From the NCBI RefSeq assembly GCF_003610235.1, contig NZ_RAPR01000001.1, forward strand, positions 6,882,001 to 6,946,000: DNA of 64,000 nucleotides, written 5' to 3'. How positions within the stretch are numbered: the stretch's first letter is position 1; every line of letters begins with the position of its first letter. Position numbers and translations under genes: made by a program. Below the pieces are notes generated by a model that saw only the letters and a list, made by a program, of their open reading frames with translations, was not told where the DNA came from and searched no databases. The stretch is from Catellatospora citrea. GTDB lineage: Bacteria; Actinomycetota; Actinomycetes; Mycobacteriales; Micromonosporaceae. Positions 53,878 to 62,875 of this stretch are shown here, piece by piece.

Positions 53878-54114
53878 GCGCGGCCTCTCCACTGCGGCAA
53901 GGGTGCTTGGTCGGCGCCTACGAACGTACGCGAGCTCTGCGGGGCAGCCACAGTGGACGATCATCCATCGCGGTGTCCGCTCATCGACCGGAGCCACGTT
54001 CGTGCCGTATTAGGACGGATCGCTGTCAGTACGGCCCCTGAGCGCAGCCTCGCGGCATAACGTCCGTAGCTGTCCCGAAGCGACACGGCCGAGCATGACG
54101 CTGGAGGTGCGCAC

Positions 54115-56892
54115 ATGCAGGTGAGACTTCTCGGGCCCGTTGACGTCGCGGCAGCGGGCGTGGCCACGGAGGTGCCGGGCCTGCGCCGCAAAGCCGTGCT
54201 GGCGGTCCTGGGCCTGCATCCCGGACAGATCGTGAGCAGCGACCGCCTCATCGACGTGGTCTGGGGTGACAGGGCACCGGCGACCGCGCTCAACACTCTG
54301 CAACGCCACATCTCCTACCTGCGCGACGCGCTCGGCTGCAAGACCTCGATCGTGGCCAGGCCACCGGGCTACCTGCTGAACCTGCCGGGCGAAGCCACCG
54401 ATGCCGAGGCCGCGCAGCGCCTCATCCGGCTGGGGACCACGTCATCGGACCCGGCCCGGGCGCTCGACCATCTTCGTGGCGCTCTCGCCCTGTGGCGCGG
54501 CCGGCCGCTGGCCGATGTCACCGAGCTTCGCTGGCTGGGGGAGCAGGCCGACCGCCTCGATCACCTGGAGTACGAGGCGACCCGGGCGCTCATCGACGTC
54601 CGCCTCACCCTGGGCGAGCATGCCCGGCTGATACCCGAGCTCGAGCAGCTGATCTCGGCCCGGCCCTTTGACGAGGATCTCCATCGGCAGCTGATGCTCG
54701 CGCTGTACCGTGCCGGCCGGCAGGCCGAGTCGCTCGCACGCTATCAGCGACTCAAACGGGATCTGGCCGATGAGCTGGGCATCGACCCGGGGCTGGCGCT
54801 GCGGGAGCTGGAGGCCGCGATTCTGCGCCAGGACGCCTCGCTCCAGGCGCACGCGCCCGCCGTCACCGTGGCGGCCGGCTCGACTGTCGCTTCGGCTCCC
54901 GCGCAACTGCCGTTGGCCATCCCCGCTTTCGCCGCACGGCAAGGGGAGATCGCCCGTCTGGACGCCATGGTCGCCGGTCAGAACCCGGCGTCGGTGCTCA
55001 TCGCCACCGTGTCCGGCACCGCGGGGGTCGGCAAGACGACCCTGGCCGTGCACTGGGCGCACCAGGTGCGGCGATCCTTCCCCGACGGGCAGCTCTACGT
55101 CGACCTGCGGGGCTTCGACCGCGACGGCGCACTGGTGGATCCCGCCGTGGCCCTGCGCGGATTCCTCGACGCCTTCGGTGTCGCCGTGCAGCGGATCCCC
55201 GCGGGCCTCGACGCCCAGGCTGCCCTGTACCGCAGCGTCCTCAGCGGCAAGCGCGTGCTGGTCGTGCTGGACAACGCCCGCGACGTGGCGCAGGTCCGGC
55301 CGCTGCTGCCCGGCTCGCCCGGCTGCGCGGTGCTGGTCACCAGCCGCAACCAGCTGACCGCACTCGTGACGGCCGAAGGCGCCGTGCCGATAACACTCGG
55401 CCTGCTCACCGATGACGAAGCCCGCGATCTGCTCACCCGGCGGCTGGGCGAGGACCGGGTGACCGCCGAGGCCGGCGCCGTCCAGGAAGTGATCACGCAG
55501 TGCGCCCGGCTGCCGCTGGCCCTGGCGATCGCCGCCGCGAGCTGCGTCACCCGCCCCGAGGTGCCGGTCGCGGGAGTGGCCGCGCAACTGCGCGACTCGG
55601 CCGGGACGCTCGACGCCCTCAACAGCGCTGACACCGATACCGACATAAGGTCGGTGTTCTCCTGGTCTTATCACGCGCTCAGCGCGGAGTCCGCCCGGCT
55701 GTTCCGACTGCTGGGCCTGCATCCGGGACCGGATGTGAGCGAGTCGGCGGCCGCTAGCCTGGCGGGTCTTTCCGTCGCCGGGGTCCGGCCGCTGCTCGCC
55801 GAGCTGATCCAGGCGAACCTGCTGCTGCAGCCGAATCTGCGGCGATACCGCTTCCATGATCTTCTCTGGACCTATGCGGCCGACTGTTCGCAGCAGGACG
55901 AACCGGAGCAGCAGGTCCAGGCCGTACGCCGGCTGCTCGACCACTATCTGCACACGGCCCTGTCGGCCGCGATGCTCATCAACCCGCACCGGGACCCGAT
56001 CGCCGTCCCGGAACTCAGTCCCGGCACCACGGTGCGGCAACTCGCCGGCAAGGAGGAGGCGACGGACTGGTTCACCGCCGAGCGGGCGGTGCTGTTCGCC
56101 GTGATCAAGCGGGCCGCCGCCGACGGTTTCGACCGTCATGTGTGGCAACTGGCCTGGGCGCAACAGGATCACCTGGACCGCGGCGGTCATTGGGAGGAAC
56201 ATGCGGCCAACCTCGGCGCTGCCATCGAAGCCGCCGGACGGCAGGGCGACCAGGCCGCGCAGGCACATGCCCACCAGAGCCGCTCGACCGCCTTCGCCCG
56301 CATGGGCCGCTACGACCAGGCGCACACCCACCTCAGCGATGCCCTCAAGCTCTACGCGGGCCTCGACGACCGTGGCGGCCAGGCCACCGTGCAGTACCAG
56401 CTGGGCTGGTTGGCCAACCGCCAGCGCGATCACGAACAGGCGATCCGTCATGCGCGCCAGGCGTTGCGGCTCTACCGTGCCTCGGGGAAGCCGATGATGG
56501 CCGCACGCGCGCTGAATTCGCTGGGCTGGGCGTATGCCTTGCACGGTGACTATCGCCGAGCCCGCCCACGCTGTGAGCAGGCACTGGCGCGGATGCGCGA
56601 GCTCGGCGATCTGACGTTCCAGGCCGGGACCTCGGACAGCCTCGGCTACATCTACCACCATCTGGGCGACTACGAACTGGCCGCAGGTCACTACCGGCGG
56701 GCGCTCGACCTCTTCCGCGACCTCAATGATCGCTACTACGAAGCCGACACGCTCAGCCATCTCGGTGACACCCACCGGGCGGCCGGGGACATTCGGGCCG
56801 CCCGGATCGCGTGGCAGCAGGCGCACGAGATCCTCAGCCGGCTAGCGCACGCGGATGCGCTTGTCGTGCGGGCTAAACTCGACGGCGCATAG
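54115..56892 (+). CDS. AfsR/SARP-family transcriptional regulator with NB-ARC and TPR domains
   Basis: 925 residues. An OmpR-like winged helix (about 1-90, LLGPVDV...VVWGDRAP) is followed by a bacterial transcriptional activation domain (about 95-245). A STAND ATPase comes next, with Walker A GTAGVGKTT and an L-V-V-L-D-N Walker B, and then C-terminal TPRs (about 690-900). Such proteins activate secondary-metabolite genes at direct-repeat sites. Which cluster it controls cannot be told; the coupled operon at 43.7-49.9 kb is the closest. The 3' end overlaps the convergent gene 56842-57291 by 51 bp. Confidence 0.93.
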   Translation: MQVRLLGPVDVAAAGVATEVPGLRRKAVLAVLGLHPGQIVSSDRLIDVVWGDRAPATALNTLQRHISYLRDALGCKTSIVARPPGYLLNLPGEATDAEAAQRLIRLGTTSSDPARALDHLRGALALWRGRPLADVTELRWLGEQADRLDHLEYEATRALIDVRLTLGEHARLIPELEQLISARPFDEDLHRQLMLALYRAGRQAESLARYQRLKRDLADELGIDPGLALRELEAAILRQDASLQAHAPAVTVAAGSTVASAPAQLPLAIPAFAARQGEIARLDAMVAGQNPASVLIATVSGTAGVGKTTLAVHWAHQVRRSFPDGQLYVDLRGFDRDGALVDPAVALRGFLDAFGVAVQRIPAGLDAQAALYRSVLSGKRVLVVLDNARDVAQVRPLLPGSPGCAVLVTSRNQLTALVTAEGAVPITLGLLTDDEARDLLTRRLGEDRVTAEAGAVQEVITQCARLPLALAIAAASCVTRPEVPVAGVAAQLRDSAGTLDALNSADTDTDIRSVFSWSYHALSAESARLFRLLGLHPGPDVSESAAASLAGLSVAGVRPLLAELIQANLLLQPNLRRYRFHDLLWTYAADCSQQDEPEQQVQAVRRLLDHYLHTALSAAMLINPHRDPIAVPELSPGTTVRQLAGKEEATDWFTAERAVLFAVIKRAAADGFDRHVWQLAWAQQDHLDRGGHWEEHAANLGAAIEAAGRQGDQAAQAHAHQSRSTAFARMGRYDQAHTHLSDALKLYAGLDDRGGQATVQYQLGWLANRQRDHEQAIRHARQALRLYRASGKPMMAARALNSLGWAYALHGDYRRARPRCEQALARMRELGDLTFQAGTSDSLGYIYHHLGDYELAAGHYRRALDLFRDLNDRYYEADTLSHLGDTHRAAGDIRAARIAWQQAHEILSRLAHADALVVRAKLDGA

Positions 56893-57291
56893 CGACATCG
56901 GCTGATCCGACCACCAGTCCCAGGGCTTGGTGCAGTCGACGGTGATCACGATCTCGAGGAGCTCGCACAGGTAGACCCGGATGCCGAGGTCGTGGAAGAT
57001 GCCTTCGGCGTATTCGCACTCGTCCCGCAGCGGTGGGTTCTCCAGCCGGCTTGCGTAGCCGCATCTGTCTTCCCGGCAGAGGATCACGCTGTCGGTGAAG
57101 TCGCACGAATACGAGGTCCGATCTTCGGCATAGGCGCCGCCGAGGGTCTTGCAGACGGCCTGCAGCGTCGCGGGGCTGACGCTGCTCGGTGGATCGCCCG
57201 CGGCGGCCGGGCCTGTCGCGCCGGTGACGAAGCCGACGATCGTCAGCGCCGAGACGGTGAAGATCCGGAGCCACTTGCTGACACGGTGCAC
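56842..57291 (-). CDS. Secreted Cys-rich hypothetical protein
   Basis: 149 residues from the GTG at 57291, 7 nt after GAAGGAGT. A signal peptide (S-K-W-L-R-I-F-T-V-S-A-L) ends near A-A-A-G-D. The mature part has about eight cysteines, suggesting disulfides, and a K-P-W-D-W-W patch. No family recognised. It overlaps the end of the AfsR gene tail to tail. Confidence 0.65.
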   Translation of the reverse strand: MHRVSKWLRIFTVSALTIVGFVTGATGPAAAGDPPSSVSPATLQAVCKTLGGAYAEDRTSYSCDFTDSVILCREDRCGYASRLENPPLRDECEYAEGIFHDLGIRVYLCELLEIVITVDCTKPWDWWSDQPMSLCAVEFSPHDKRIRVR

Positions 57292-57402
57292 GTGGGGTAC
57301 TCCTTCGGTGGAAGTCCAGAGCATGCGTACACCATGGCGGCCAGGTCTGAAACGGTGCTGAAACGGGGCCCCGCGGTGGACGCGGAGCCCCGGTCGGCGC
57401 GG

Positions 57403-57840
57403 TCAGGCCCGCAGCACGAGCGGCCGGCAGATGTAGATGACCCACGGCGGCCAGTAGACGACGATGCATTCCCACACGACGACGTCACCGACGCCGATCT
57501 GCCGGGCGACCTGGTCGACGGTGGTGTCGAGCGTCGGCTTGTCGTAGTCGCCCAGCCGCTTGACCCCGTCGGCGTCCTTGCCGCCCGCCAGCGCCGCGAT
57601 CTGGTCGGTGGTGAGCTCCCGCTCCGACTGGACCAGCGTCACCTGCGACGGTGCGGGCAGGCGGCCGCCGAGCTTCTTCTCCGCCTGGGCGTGGATCTGC
57701 GCCAGCGCGGTTTCCGGCTTGAGGTCGCCGATGGTCACGGTCTGCATGCCGCGGTCACCGGCCGTGGCCGGGCCGGCCACCACCGCGACCGCGCTGACGA
57801 CTGCCATGGTCAGCAGGGTCAGCCTTCTGCTCAGTTTCAT
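57403..57840 (-). CDS. Secreted hypothetical protein
   Basis: 145 residues from an ATG with GGAAAGG upstream. The signal peptide M-K-L-S-R-R-L-T-L-L is cut near A-T-A-G. The C-terminus is hydrophobic and Trp-rich (VVYWPPWVIYICRP) with two Cys. Function unknown. It shares orientation and secretion with the neighbouring 56842-57291. Confidence 0.65.
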   Translation of the reverse strand: MKLSRRLTLLTMAVVSAVAVVAGPATAGDRGMQTVTIGDLKPETALAQIHAQAEKKLGGRLPAPSQVTLVQSERELTTDQIAALAGGKDADGVKRLGDYDKPTLDTTVDQVARQIGVGDVVVWECIVVYWPPWVIYICRPLVLRA

Positions 57841-57995
57841 CGCATTGCCTTTCCTCGAATCGGTTCCCGGGTGCTGGAGCACCCGTGGCGACACCGTGAC
57901 ATCGAGGCCTGATGTGGTTCTGAAGCGCGGCTGAAAGGCAAAGCCACCGGTTGGGGACGCGTGGACATCTGAGCGCCCTTTGACAGCCGGAACGG

Positions 57996-58628
57996 TCAAC
58001 CCAGTTCGGCGGGCCCCGCCTGGCCGGTCACCTGCTGGGCGAACTGCGCGGCGGGGCGGCGGAACTCCACCGTGGTCCCGTTGCGGCCGGCGACACCGCC
58101 GGCCACGACCGCCCAGCGGGCGTACGCGGACAGCACCACGCCGGCGATCGCGAAGACCGCCGGAGCGGCCACCACCGCCCAGCGCACGGCCTCGGCCAAT
58201 GTGGACAGCTCACCTTCGCCGACCTGCTCGGGCAGCACGACGGGCACATACAGGGCGCACGGGACCGGCACGAGCACGAAGCAGATCGTCGCCGCCGTGA
58301 CCAGGTTGGCCCGCCGCGCCCGGCAGGCCGGGCAGAAGCCCCACGCGGGCACGTCGACGAGCTTGACCATGATGTTGTGGGCCAGCCAGCCGGCGAACAG
58401 TCCGGCGCCCAGGAGGAGCAGGTAGAGCTCAGGGTCGGGGTCGTCGAGGTAACGCGCGGCCGGGTAGGCCACGGGCAGCCCGAACGCCACGACGAGCACT
58501 GCCACCGCGGTCTGCAGCCGGGCCGACGGTCGAGACCGGAACCGGACGCTCGCGGTGTAGGTCACCGGATTGCCGTGGCGGGAGCAGAAGGAGACCCGGT
58601 CACCCGGCTGTGCGGGCACGACGACCAT
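57996..58628 (-). CDS. Four-TM membrane protein with a CPAC motif
   Basis: 210 residues. A soluble N-terminal segment precedes two TM pairs (about 35-90 and 105-170), with C-P-A-C-R-A-R-R in the loop between them, a possible metal or redox site. No family recognised. Confidence 0.65.
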   Translation of the reverse strand: MVVVPAQPGDRVSFCSRHGNPVTYTASVRFRSRPSARLQTAVAVLVVAFGLPVAYPAARYLDDPDPELYLLLLGAGLFAGWLAHNIMVKLVDVPAWGFCPACRARRANLVTAATICFVLVPVPCALYVPVVLPEQVGEGELSTLAEAVRWAVVAAPAVFAIAGVVLSAYARWAVVAGGVAGRNGTTVEFRRPAAQFAQQVTGQAGPAELG

Positions 58629-58895
58629 GGCTGAATGCTACGGGCCGCGGGCCCCGCCATGGGGGCACCCGGATCGCGGCTGAGCGCAGTACGCTGCCGA
58701 ACTGAGCCGACCTCGCGCAAACCGGTATCGCTGCGCCGATTCCTGAACGCCATGTGCCGAAGCGGCATTTGCCTCTGGTGCGCTCGAACCGGAATGTGCA
58801 ACGATCCCTTCGCATCGCGGTAGGGCGTTTCAACGTCACCGGACCTACACCCCGTGGTCCCACGCTGCTATCGCCTCATTCAGGAGGACACCCCC

Positions 58896-61880
58896 GTGAG
58901 ACTCGATCGACTGGCCGGCAGACGCCCGGCCTCGATGGCGCTCGCCGTCGTCACGACAGCCGCACTCGCGGCGTCGGCGGCCGGCGGCGCCCAGGCCGCT
59001 CCGCCGACCTCGACGGCCACCGCGCTGTACCTGGTCCAGACCGTGAGCGAGCCGGTCGCCAACTACGCGGGCGGTGTCAGCGGCTACGCCGCGACCCGGC
59101 CGGCCGCCGGTGAGCGCGTGGACGCGCACTCGACCGCGTCGACCAGGTGGCGTGACCGCCTGCGCGGCGAGCACGACGCCGCCCTGCGCGGCGCCCGGGT
59201 CGACGCGACCAAGAAGTCCTACGACTACGGCATCACGTTCAACGGTTTCAGCGCCCGGCTGACCTCTGCCGAGGTCGCACGCCTGCGGGCCGACAGCGGC
59301 GTGCTCCGGGTCTGGAAGAGCGAGCAGCTGCAGGCCGACACGATCACCACCCGCGACTTCCTGGGCCTGACCGGCCCCGGCGGGGTGTGGAACAAGCAGT
59401 TCAAGGGCGACGCGCACGCCGGTGAGGGCGTCATCGTCGGCATCATCGACTCCGGCATCTGGGCGGAGAACCCGTCGTTCGCCCCGCTGTCCACGCCGCG
59501 GCCGGACCAGCGCGACATCAACAAGAAGTGGAAGGGCACCTGCGACGTCGGTGTCGAGCAGCCGGTGGCCTGCAACAACAAGCTGATCGGCGCCCGCTAC
59601 TTCCACGCCGACGCCAACGTCAACGACGTCGAGTTCCTGTCGCCGCGTGACTACAACGGCCACGGCTCGCACACCGCTTCGACGACGGCCGGCAACTTCG
59701 GCGTGACCGCCTCCATCAACGGCGGCGTCGTCGGCACCGTCTCCGGTGTGGCGCCGGCGGCCCGCATCGCGGCGTACAAGGTGCTGTGGCACAACCCGGT
59801 CGCCGGCAACTCCTCCGGCGGCACCGCCGACATCGTCGCGGCGATCGACGCGGCCGTCGCCGACGGTGTCGACGTCATCAACTACTCGATCTCCGGATCG
59901 AGCCAGTACGTCGTCGACCCGGCCGAGATCGCGTTCCTCAACGCCGCCGCGGCCGGTGTGTTCGTCTCCGCCTCGGCGGGCAACTCCGGTGACACCATCG
60001 GCGTGAGCAGCGTGGCCCACAACTCGCCGTGGCTGACCACGGTCGCGGCCAGCACCCACGACCGCGGTAACACCAAGACCGTGACCCTGGGCAACGGCGC
60101 CACCTACACCGGCGTCGGTGTCGGCGTCGCCGCCGGCCCGGCCACGCTGATCGACTCCAGCAGCGCCGGCCTGGCCGGTGCGGATCAGGCCCTGGTCGAC
60201 CTGTGCTACATCGGCACCCTCGACCCGGCGAAGGTGACCGGCAAGATCGTGCTGTGTGACCGCGGCGGCAACGCCCGCGTCGACAAGAGCGCCGCGGTCG
60301 CCCAGGCCGGCGGCATCGGTATGGTCCAGGCCAACACCAGTGCCGCGCAGTCGCTGAACGCCGACTTCCACTCGGTGCCCAGCATCCACCTCGACGCCAC
60401 CGCCGGTGCCGCGGTCACCGCGTACGTCGCCTCGGCGGCGAACCCGACCGCCAGCATCTCCGCGGTCAGCACCACCCCGGTGCGGGCCCCGGCCATGGCC
60501 GGGTTCTCGTCCTACGGCCCGGCCCTGGCCGGCAACGGTGACCTGCTCAAGCCGGACATCACCGCGCCCGGTGCCGACATCATCGCGGCGGTGTCGCCGG
60601 CCGGCAGCGGCGGCAACAACTTCAACTCCCTCTCGGGCACCTCGATGTCGGCTCCGCACATCGCCGGTGTCGCCGCCCTGATCAAGAGCAAGAACCCGAA
60701 GTGGTCCCCGATGTGGATCAAGTCGGCGATGATGACGACGGCCAGCACCAAGGACAACACCGGTGCGCCGATCCAGTGGTCGCAGGGCGACGCGACGCCG
60801 CTCAACTACGGTTCGGGCCACGTCGTGCCCGGCAGCGCCTTCGACCCGGGCCTGGTCTACGACTCCACGCCGGAGCAGTGGCTGCAGTACGCCTGCGGCA
60901 TCGGCCAGCTGCAGCTGATCACCGAGGCGGAGTTCTGCCAGTCGGTCGGCTCCATCGACCCGAGCGACCTGAACTACCCGTCGATCGCCGTCGGTGACGT
61001 GCCCGGTGCGCAGACGGTCACCCGCAAGGTGACCAACGTCAGCAAGAACTCCTCGGTGTACGCCGCGCAGGTCACGGCCCCGGCCGGGTTCAGCGTCAAG
61101 GTCGAGCCCAAGACCCTCACGGTTCCGCCGGGCAAGTCGAAGACCTTCAAGGTCACCATCACCCGCACCACCGCGGCCGCCGGCGCCTGGTCGTTCGGCT
61201 CGCTGACCTGGTCGGACCTGCGTAACCACAAGGTCACCAGCCCCATCGCGGTGCGCTACTCGGCACTGGCCGCCCCGGTCGAGGCCAACGGTTCGGGCAC
61301 CAGCGGCAGCACCGCGCTGGCGCTGCGCACCGGCTTCGCCGGCACCCTGACCACCGCCGTCGGCGGGCTGGTCGCCGCCGACGTCAGCAGCCTGGCCTTC
61401 GCCGGACCGAACCCGACCTTCACCCCGGTGGTGTCGGACTCGGTCAAGAAGGTCACCGTGACGGTCCCGGCCGGCACGGCGGTGGCGCGGTTCTCGACCT
61501 TCGACGCCGACGTGCCCATGGGCACCGACGTGGACGTGTTCGTGTACCCGGCCGGTAACACCACCAGCCAGGTCGCCAGCAGCACCGGCGGCACGGCGCA
61601 GGAGTCGGTGACCCTGTCCGCGGGCACCTACGACGTGTACGTCCACCTGTTCGCCGCGGCCGGCGCGGTGACCATGCCGGGCAACACCTGGGTCGTGCCC
61701 AGCACGGCGGCGGGCAACCTCACCGCCACCCCGGCCAGCCAGGCCGCGACCGTCAACGGCCCCGCGACGGTCACCGCGACCTGGACCGGGCTCACCGCGG
61801 GCGTCCGCTACCTCGGCGTGCTCGCCTACCGCAACGGCAGCACGCCGGTCGGCCAGACGGTGCTGTCCGTCAACGGCTGA
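58896..61880 (+). CDS. Secreted subtilisin-like serine protease (S8) with PA domain
   Basis: 994 residues from a GTG 8 nt after AGGAGG. A signal peptide ends near A-Q-A-A, then an I9 propeptide with F-N-G-F-S-A-R-L. The S8 triad is Asp in GIIDSGIW, His in NGHGSHTAS and Ser in GTSMSAPHIAG. A protease-associated insert lies between His and Ser (V-L-C-D-R-G-G), and fibronectin-like and beta-rich domains follow to the end. The design matches plant cucumisin-like and actinobacterial extracellular subtilases. Confidence 0.95.
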   Translation: MRLDRLAGRRPASMALAVVTTAALAASAAGGAQAAPPTSTATALYLVQTVSEPVANYAGGVSGYAATRPAAGERVDAHSTASTRWRDRLRGEHDAALRGARVDATKKSYDYGITFNGFSARLTSAEVARLRADSGVLRVWKSEQLQADTITTRDFLGLTGPGGVWNKQFKGDAHAGEGVIVGIIDSGIWAENPSFAPLSTPRPDQRDINKKWKGTCDVGVEQPVACNNKLIGARYFHADANVNDVEFLSPRDYNGHGSHTASTTAGNFGVTASINGGVVGTVSGVAPAARIAAYKVLWHNPVAGNSSGGTADIVAAIDAAVADGVDVINYSISGSSQYVVDPAEIAFLNAAAAGVFVSASAGNSGDTIGVSSVAHNSPWLTTVAASTHDRGNTKTVTLGNGATYTGVGVGVAAGPATLIDSSSAGLAGADQALVDLCYIGTLDPAKVTGKIVLCDRGGNARVDKSAAVAQAGGIGMVQANTSAAQSLNADFHSVPSIHLDATAGAAVTAYVASAANPTASISAVSTTPVRAPAMAGFSSYGPALAGNGDLLKPDITAPGADIIAAVSPAGSGGNNFNSLSGTSMSAPHIAGVAALIKSKNPKWSPMWIKSAMMTTASTKDNTGAPIQWSQGDATPLNYGSGHVVPGSAFDPGLVYDSTPEQWLQYACGIGQLQLITEAEFCQSVGSIDPSDLNYPSIAVGDVPGAQTVTRKVTNVSKNSSVYAAQVTAPAGFSVKVEPKTLTVPPGKSKTFKVTITRTTAAAGAWSFGSLTWSDLRNHKVTSPIAVRYSALAAPVEANGSGTSGSTALALRTGFAGTLTTAVGGLVAADVSSLAFAGPNPTFTPVVSDSVKKVTVTVPAGTAVARFSTFDADVPMGTDVDVFVYPAGNTTSQVASSTGGTAQESVTLSAGTYDVYVHLFAAAGAVTMPGNTWVVPSTAAGNLTATPASQAATVNGPATVTATWTGLTAGVRYLGVLAYRNGSTPVGQTVLSVNG

Positions 61881-61895
61881 TCGACGGTAAACCCA

Positions 61896-61940
61896 GGGGC
61901 GCCTTCCCGACCGGCCACGGCCGGGTCGGGAAGGCGCCCC
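61896..61940 (+). terminator. Strong terminator after the subtilase gene
   Basis: A perfect 17-bp stem (61896-61912 with 61924-61940) and an 11-nt loop followed by TT. Confidence 0.85.
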
Positions 61941-62027
61941 TTCCGTGTGCCGGCCGCCGACAACACGCTGCGCCGTGATCCGCCCGGTTGCCGAGCACGG
62001 CGACCAGGCACGGGCAGGATCGGTGCT

Positions 62028-62864
62028 GTGAACGCGACGGAAGGCGCAGGCAGCGGAGCAGTCCCGCGGCGCGGGCAGCCGCGAGACGCGGCGGCCGCCG
62101 CCGCGCTGGCCAGGTACGACCGCCACGCCCGGCTGCCGATCATCTTGTCCGCGGTGCTGCCGCTGATCGTCGTCCCCGAGCAGGGCAGCTGGGTCGCGGT
62201 CCTGATCGGCGTCGTCTCGTGGCTGGTGTTCGTCGTCGACTTCTTCGTCCACCAGCGGCTGCTGGTGCACTACCTGGGCACCCACCTGGGCAAGTTCGAC
62301 CTCGCCATCGTGATCCTCACCGCGCCGTGGTTCCTGATCTCCGGCGCGCACGCCGGCAGCTTCGTGGTGGTCCTGCGCCTGGCCAGGCTCGGCCGGCTGC
62401 TGCTGGCGACCAAAGGCGTCCGGCGGCTGTTCGCCCGGCTCGGGCGGGTCGCGATCATCGCAGCCGCGGTCCTGGTCGTCGGCGCCGCCATGGCCTACGT
62501 CGCCGAGCACCCCACGAACCCCGAGTTCGCCACCTTCGGCGATTCGCTGTGGTGGGCGACGGTCACCCTGACCACCGTCGGGTACGGCGACATCGTGCCC
62601 ATCACGACCGCCGGCCGGGTCGACGGCACGGCCATCATGTTCATGGGCGTCGCCCTGCTCGGCCTGCTCGCCGGTTCACTGGCCAGCTTCTTCGGCCTAC
62701 AGCCCGAGGACGCCGCAAACGGCAAGACGTCGGCCGACGATCCGGTGCTCGCCGAACTCGCCCTCCTGCGCGCGGAGGTCAAGGAGCTCGCCGGACTGCG
62801 CGAGCAGCTGGCCGTGCTCACCCGTCACCTTCGCGCGGGCGACGAGCCCACGCCGGGCCCCTGA
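62028..62864 (+). CDS. Voltage-gated-type potassium channel
   Basis: 278 residues from a GTG that follows CAGGAT by 7 nt (leaderless style). It has about six membrane helices, an S4-like Arg-rich stretch (LRLARLGRLLLATKGVRRL) and the selectivity filter T-T-V-G-Y-G-D before the last helix. A C-terminal coiled coil probably aids tetramer assembly. Potassium transport across the plasma membrane is the expected role. Confidence 0.92.
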   Translation: MNATEGAGSGAVPRRGQPRDAAAAAALARYDRHARLPIILSAVLPLIVVPEQGSWVAVLIGVVSWLVFVVDFFVHQRLLVHYLGTHLGKFDLAIVILTAPWFLISGAHAGSFVVVLRLARLGRLLLATKGVRRLFARLGRVAIIAAAVLVVGAAMAYVAEHPTNPEFATFGDSLWWATVTLTTVGYGDIVPITTAGRVDGTAIMFMGVALLGLLAGSLASFFGLQPEDAANGKTSADDPVLAELALLRAEVKELAGLREQLAVLTRHLRAGDEPTPGP

Positions 62865-62875
62865 ACGGCCCGGCC

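Noticed and set aside
58845..62510. Very long - strand open frame opposite the subtilase gene
   Set aside because: Gly/Arg/Asp/Val-rich repetitive translation typical of antisense frames in GC-rich genes; the + strand encodes a complete S8 protease.
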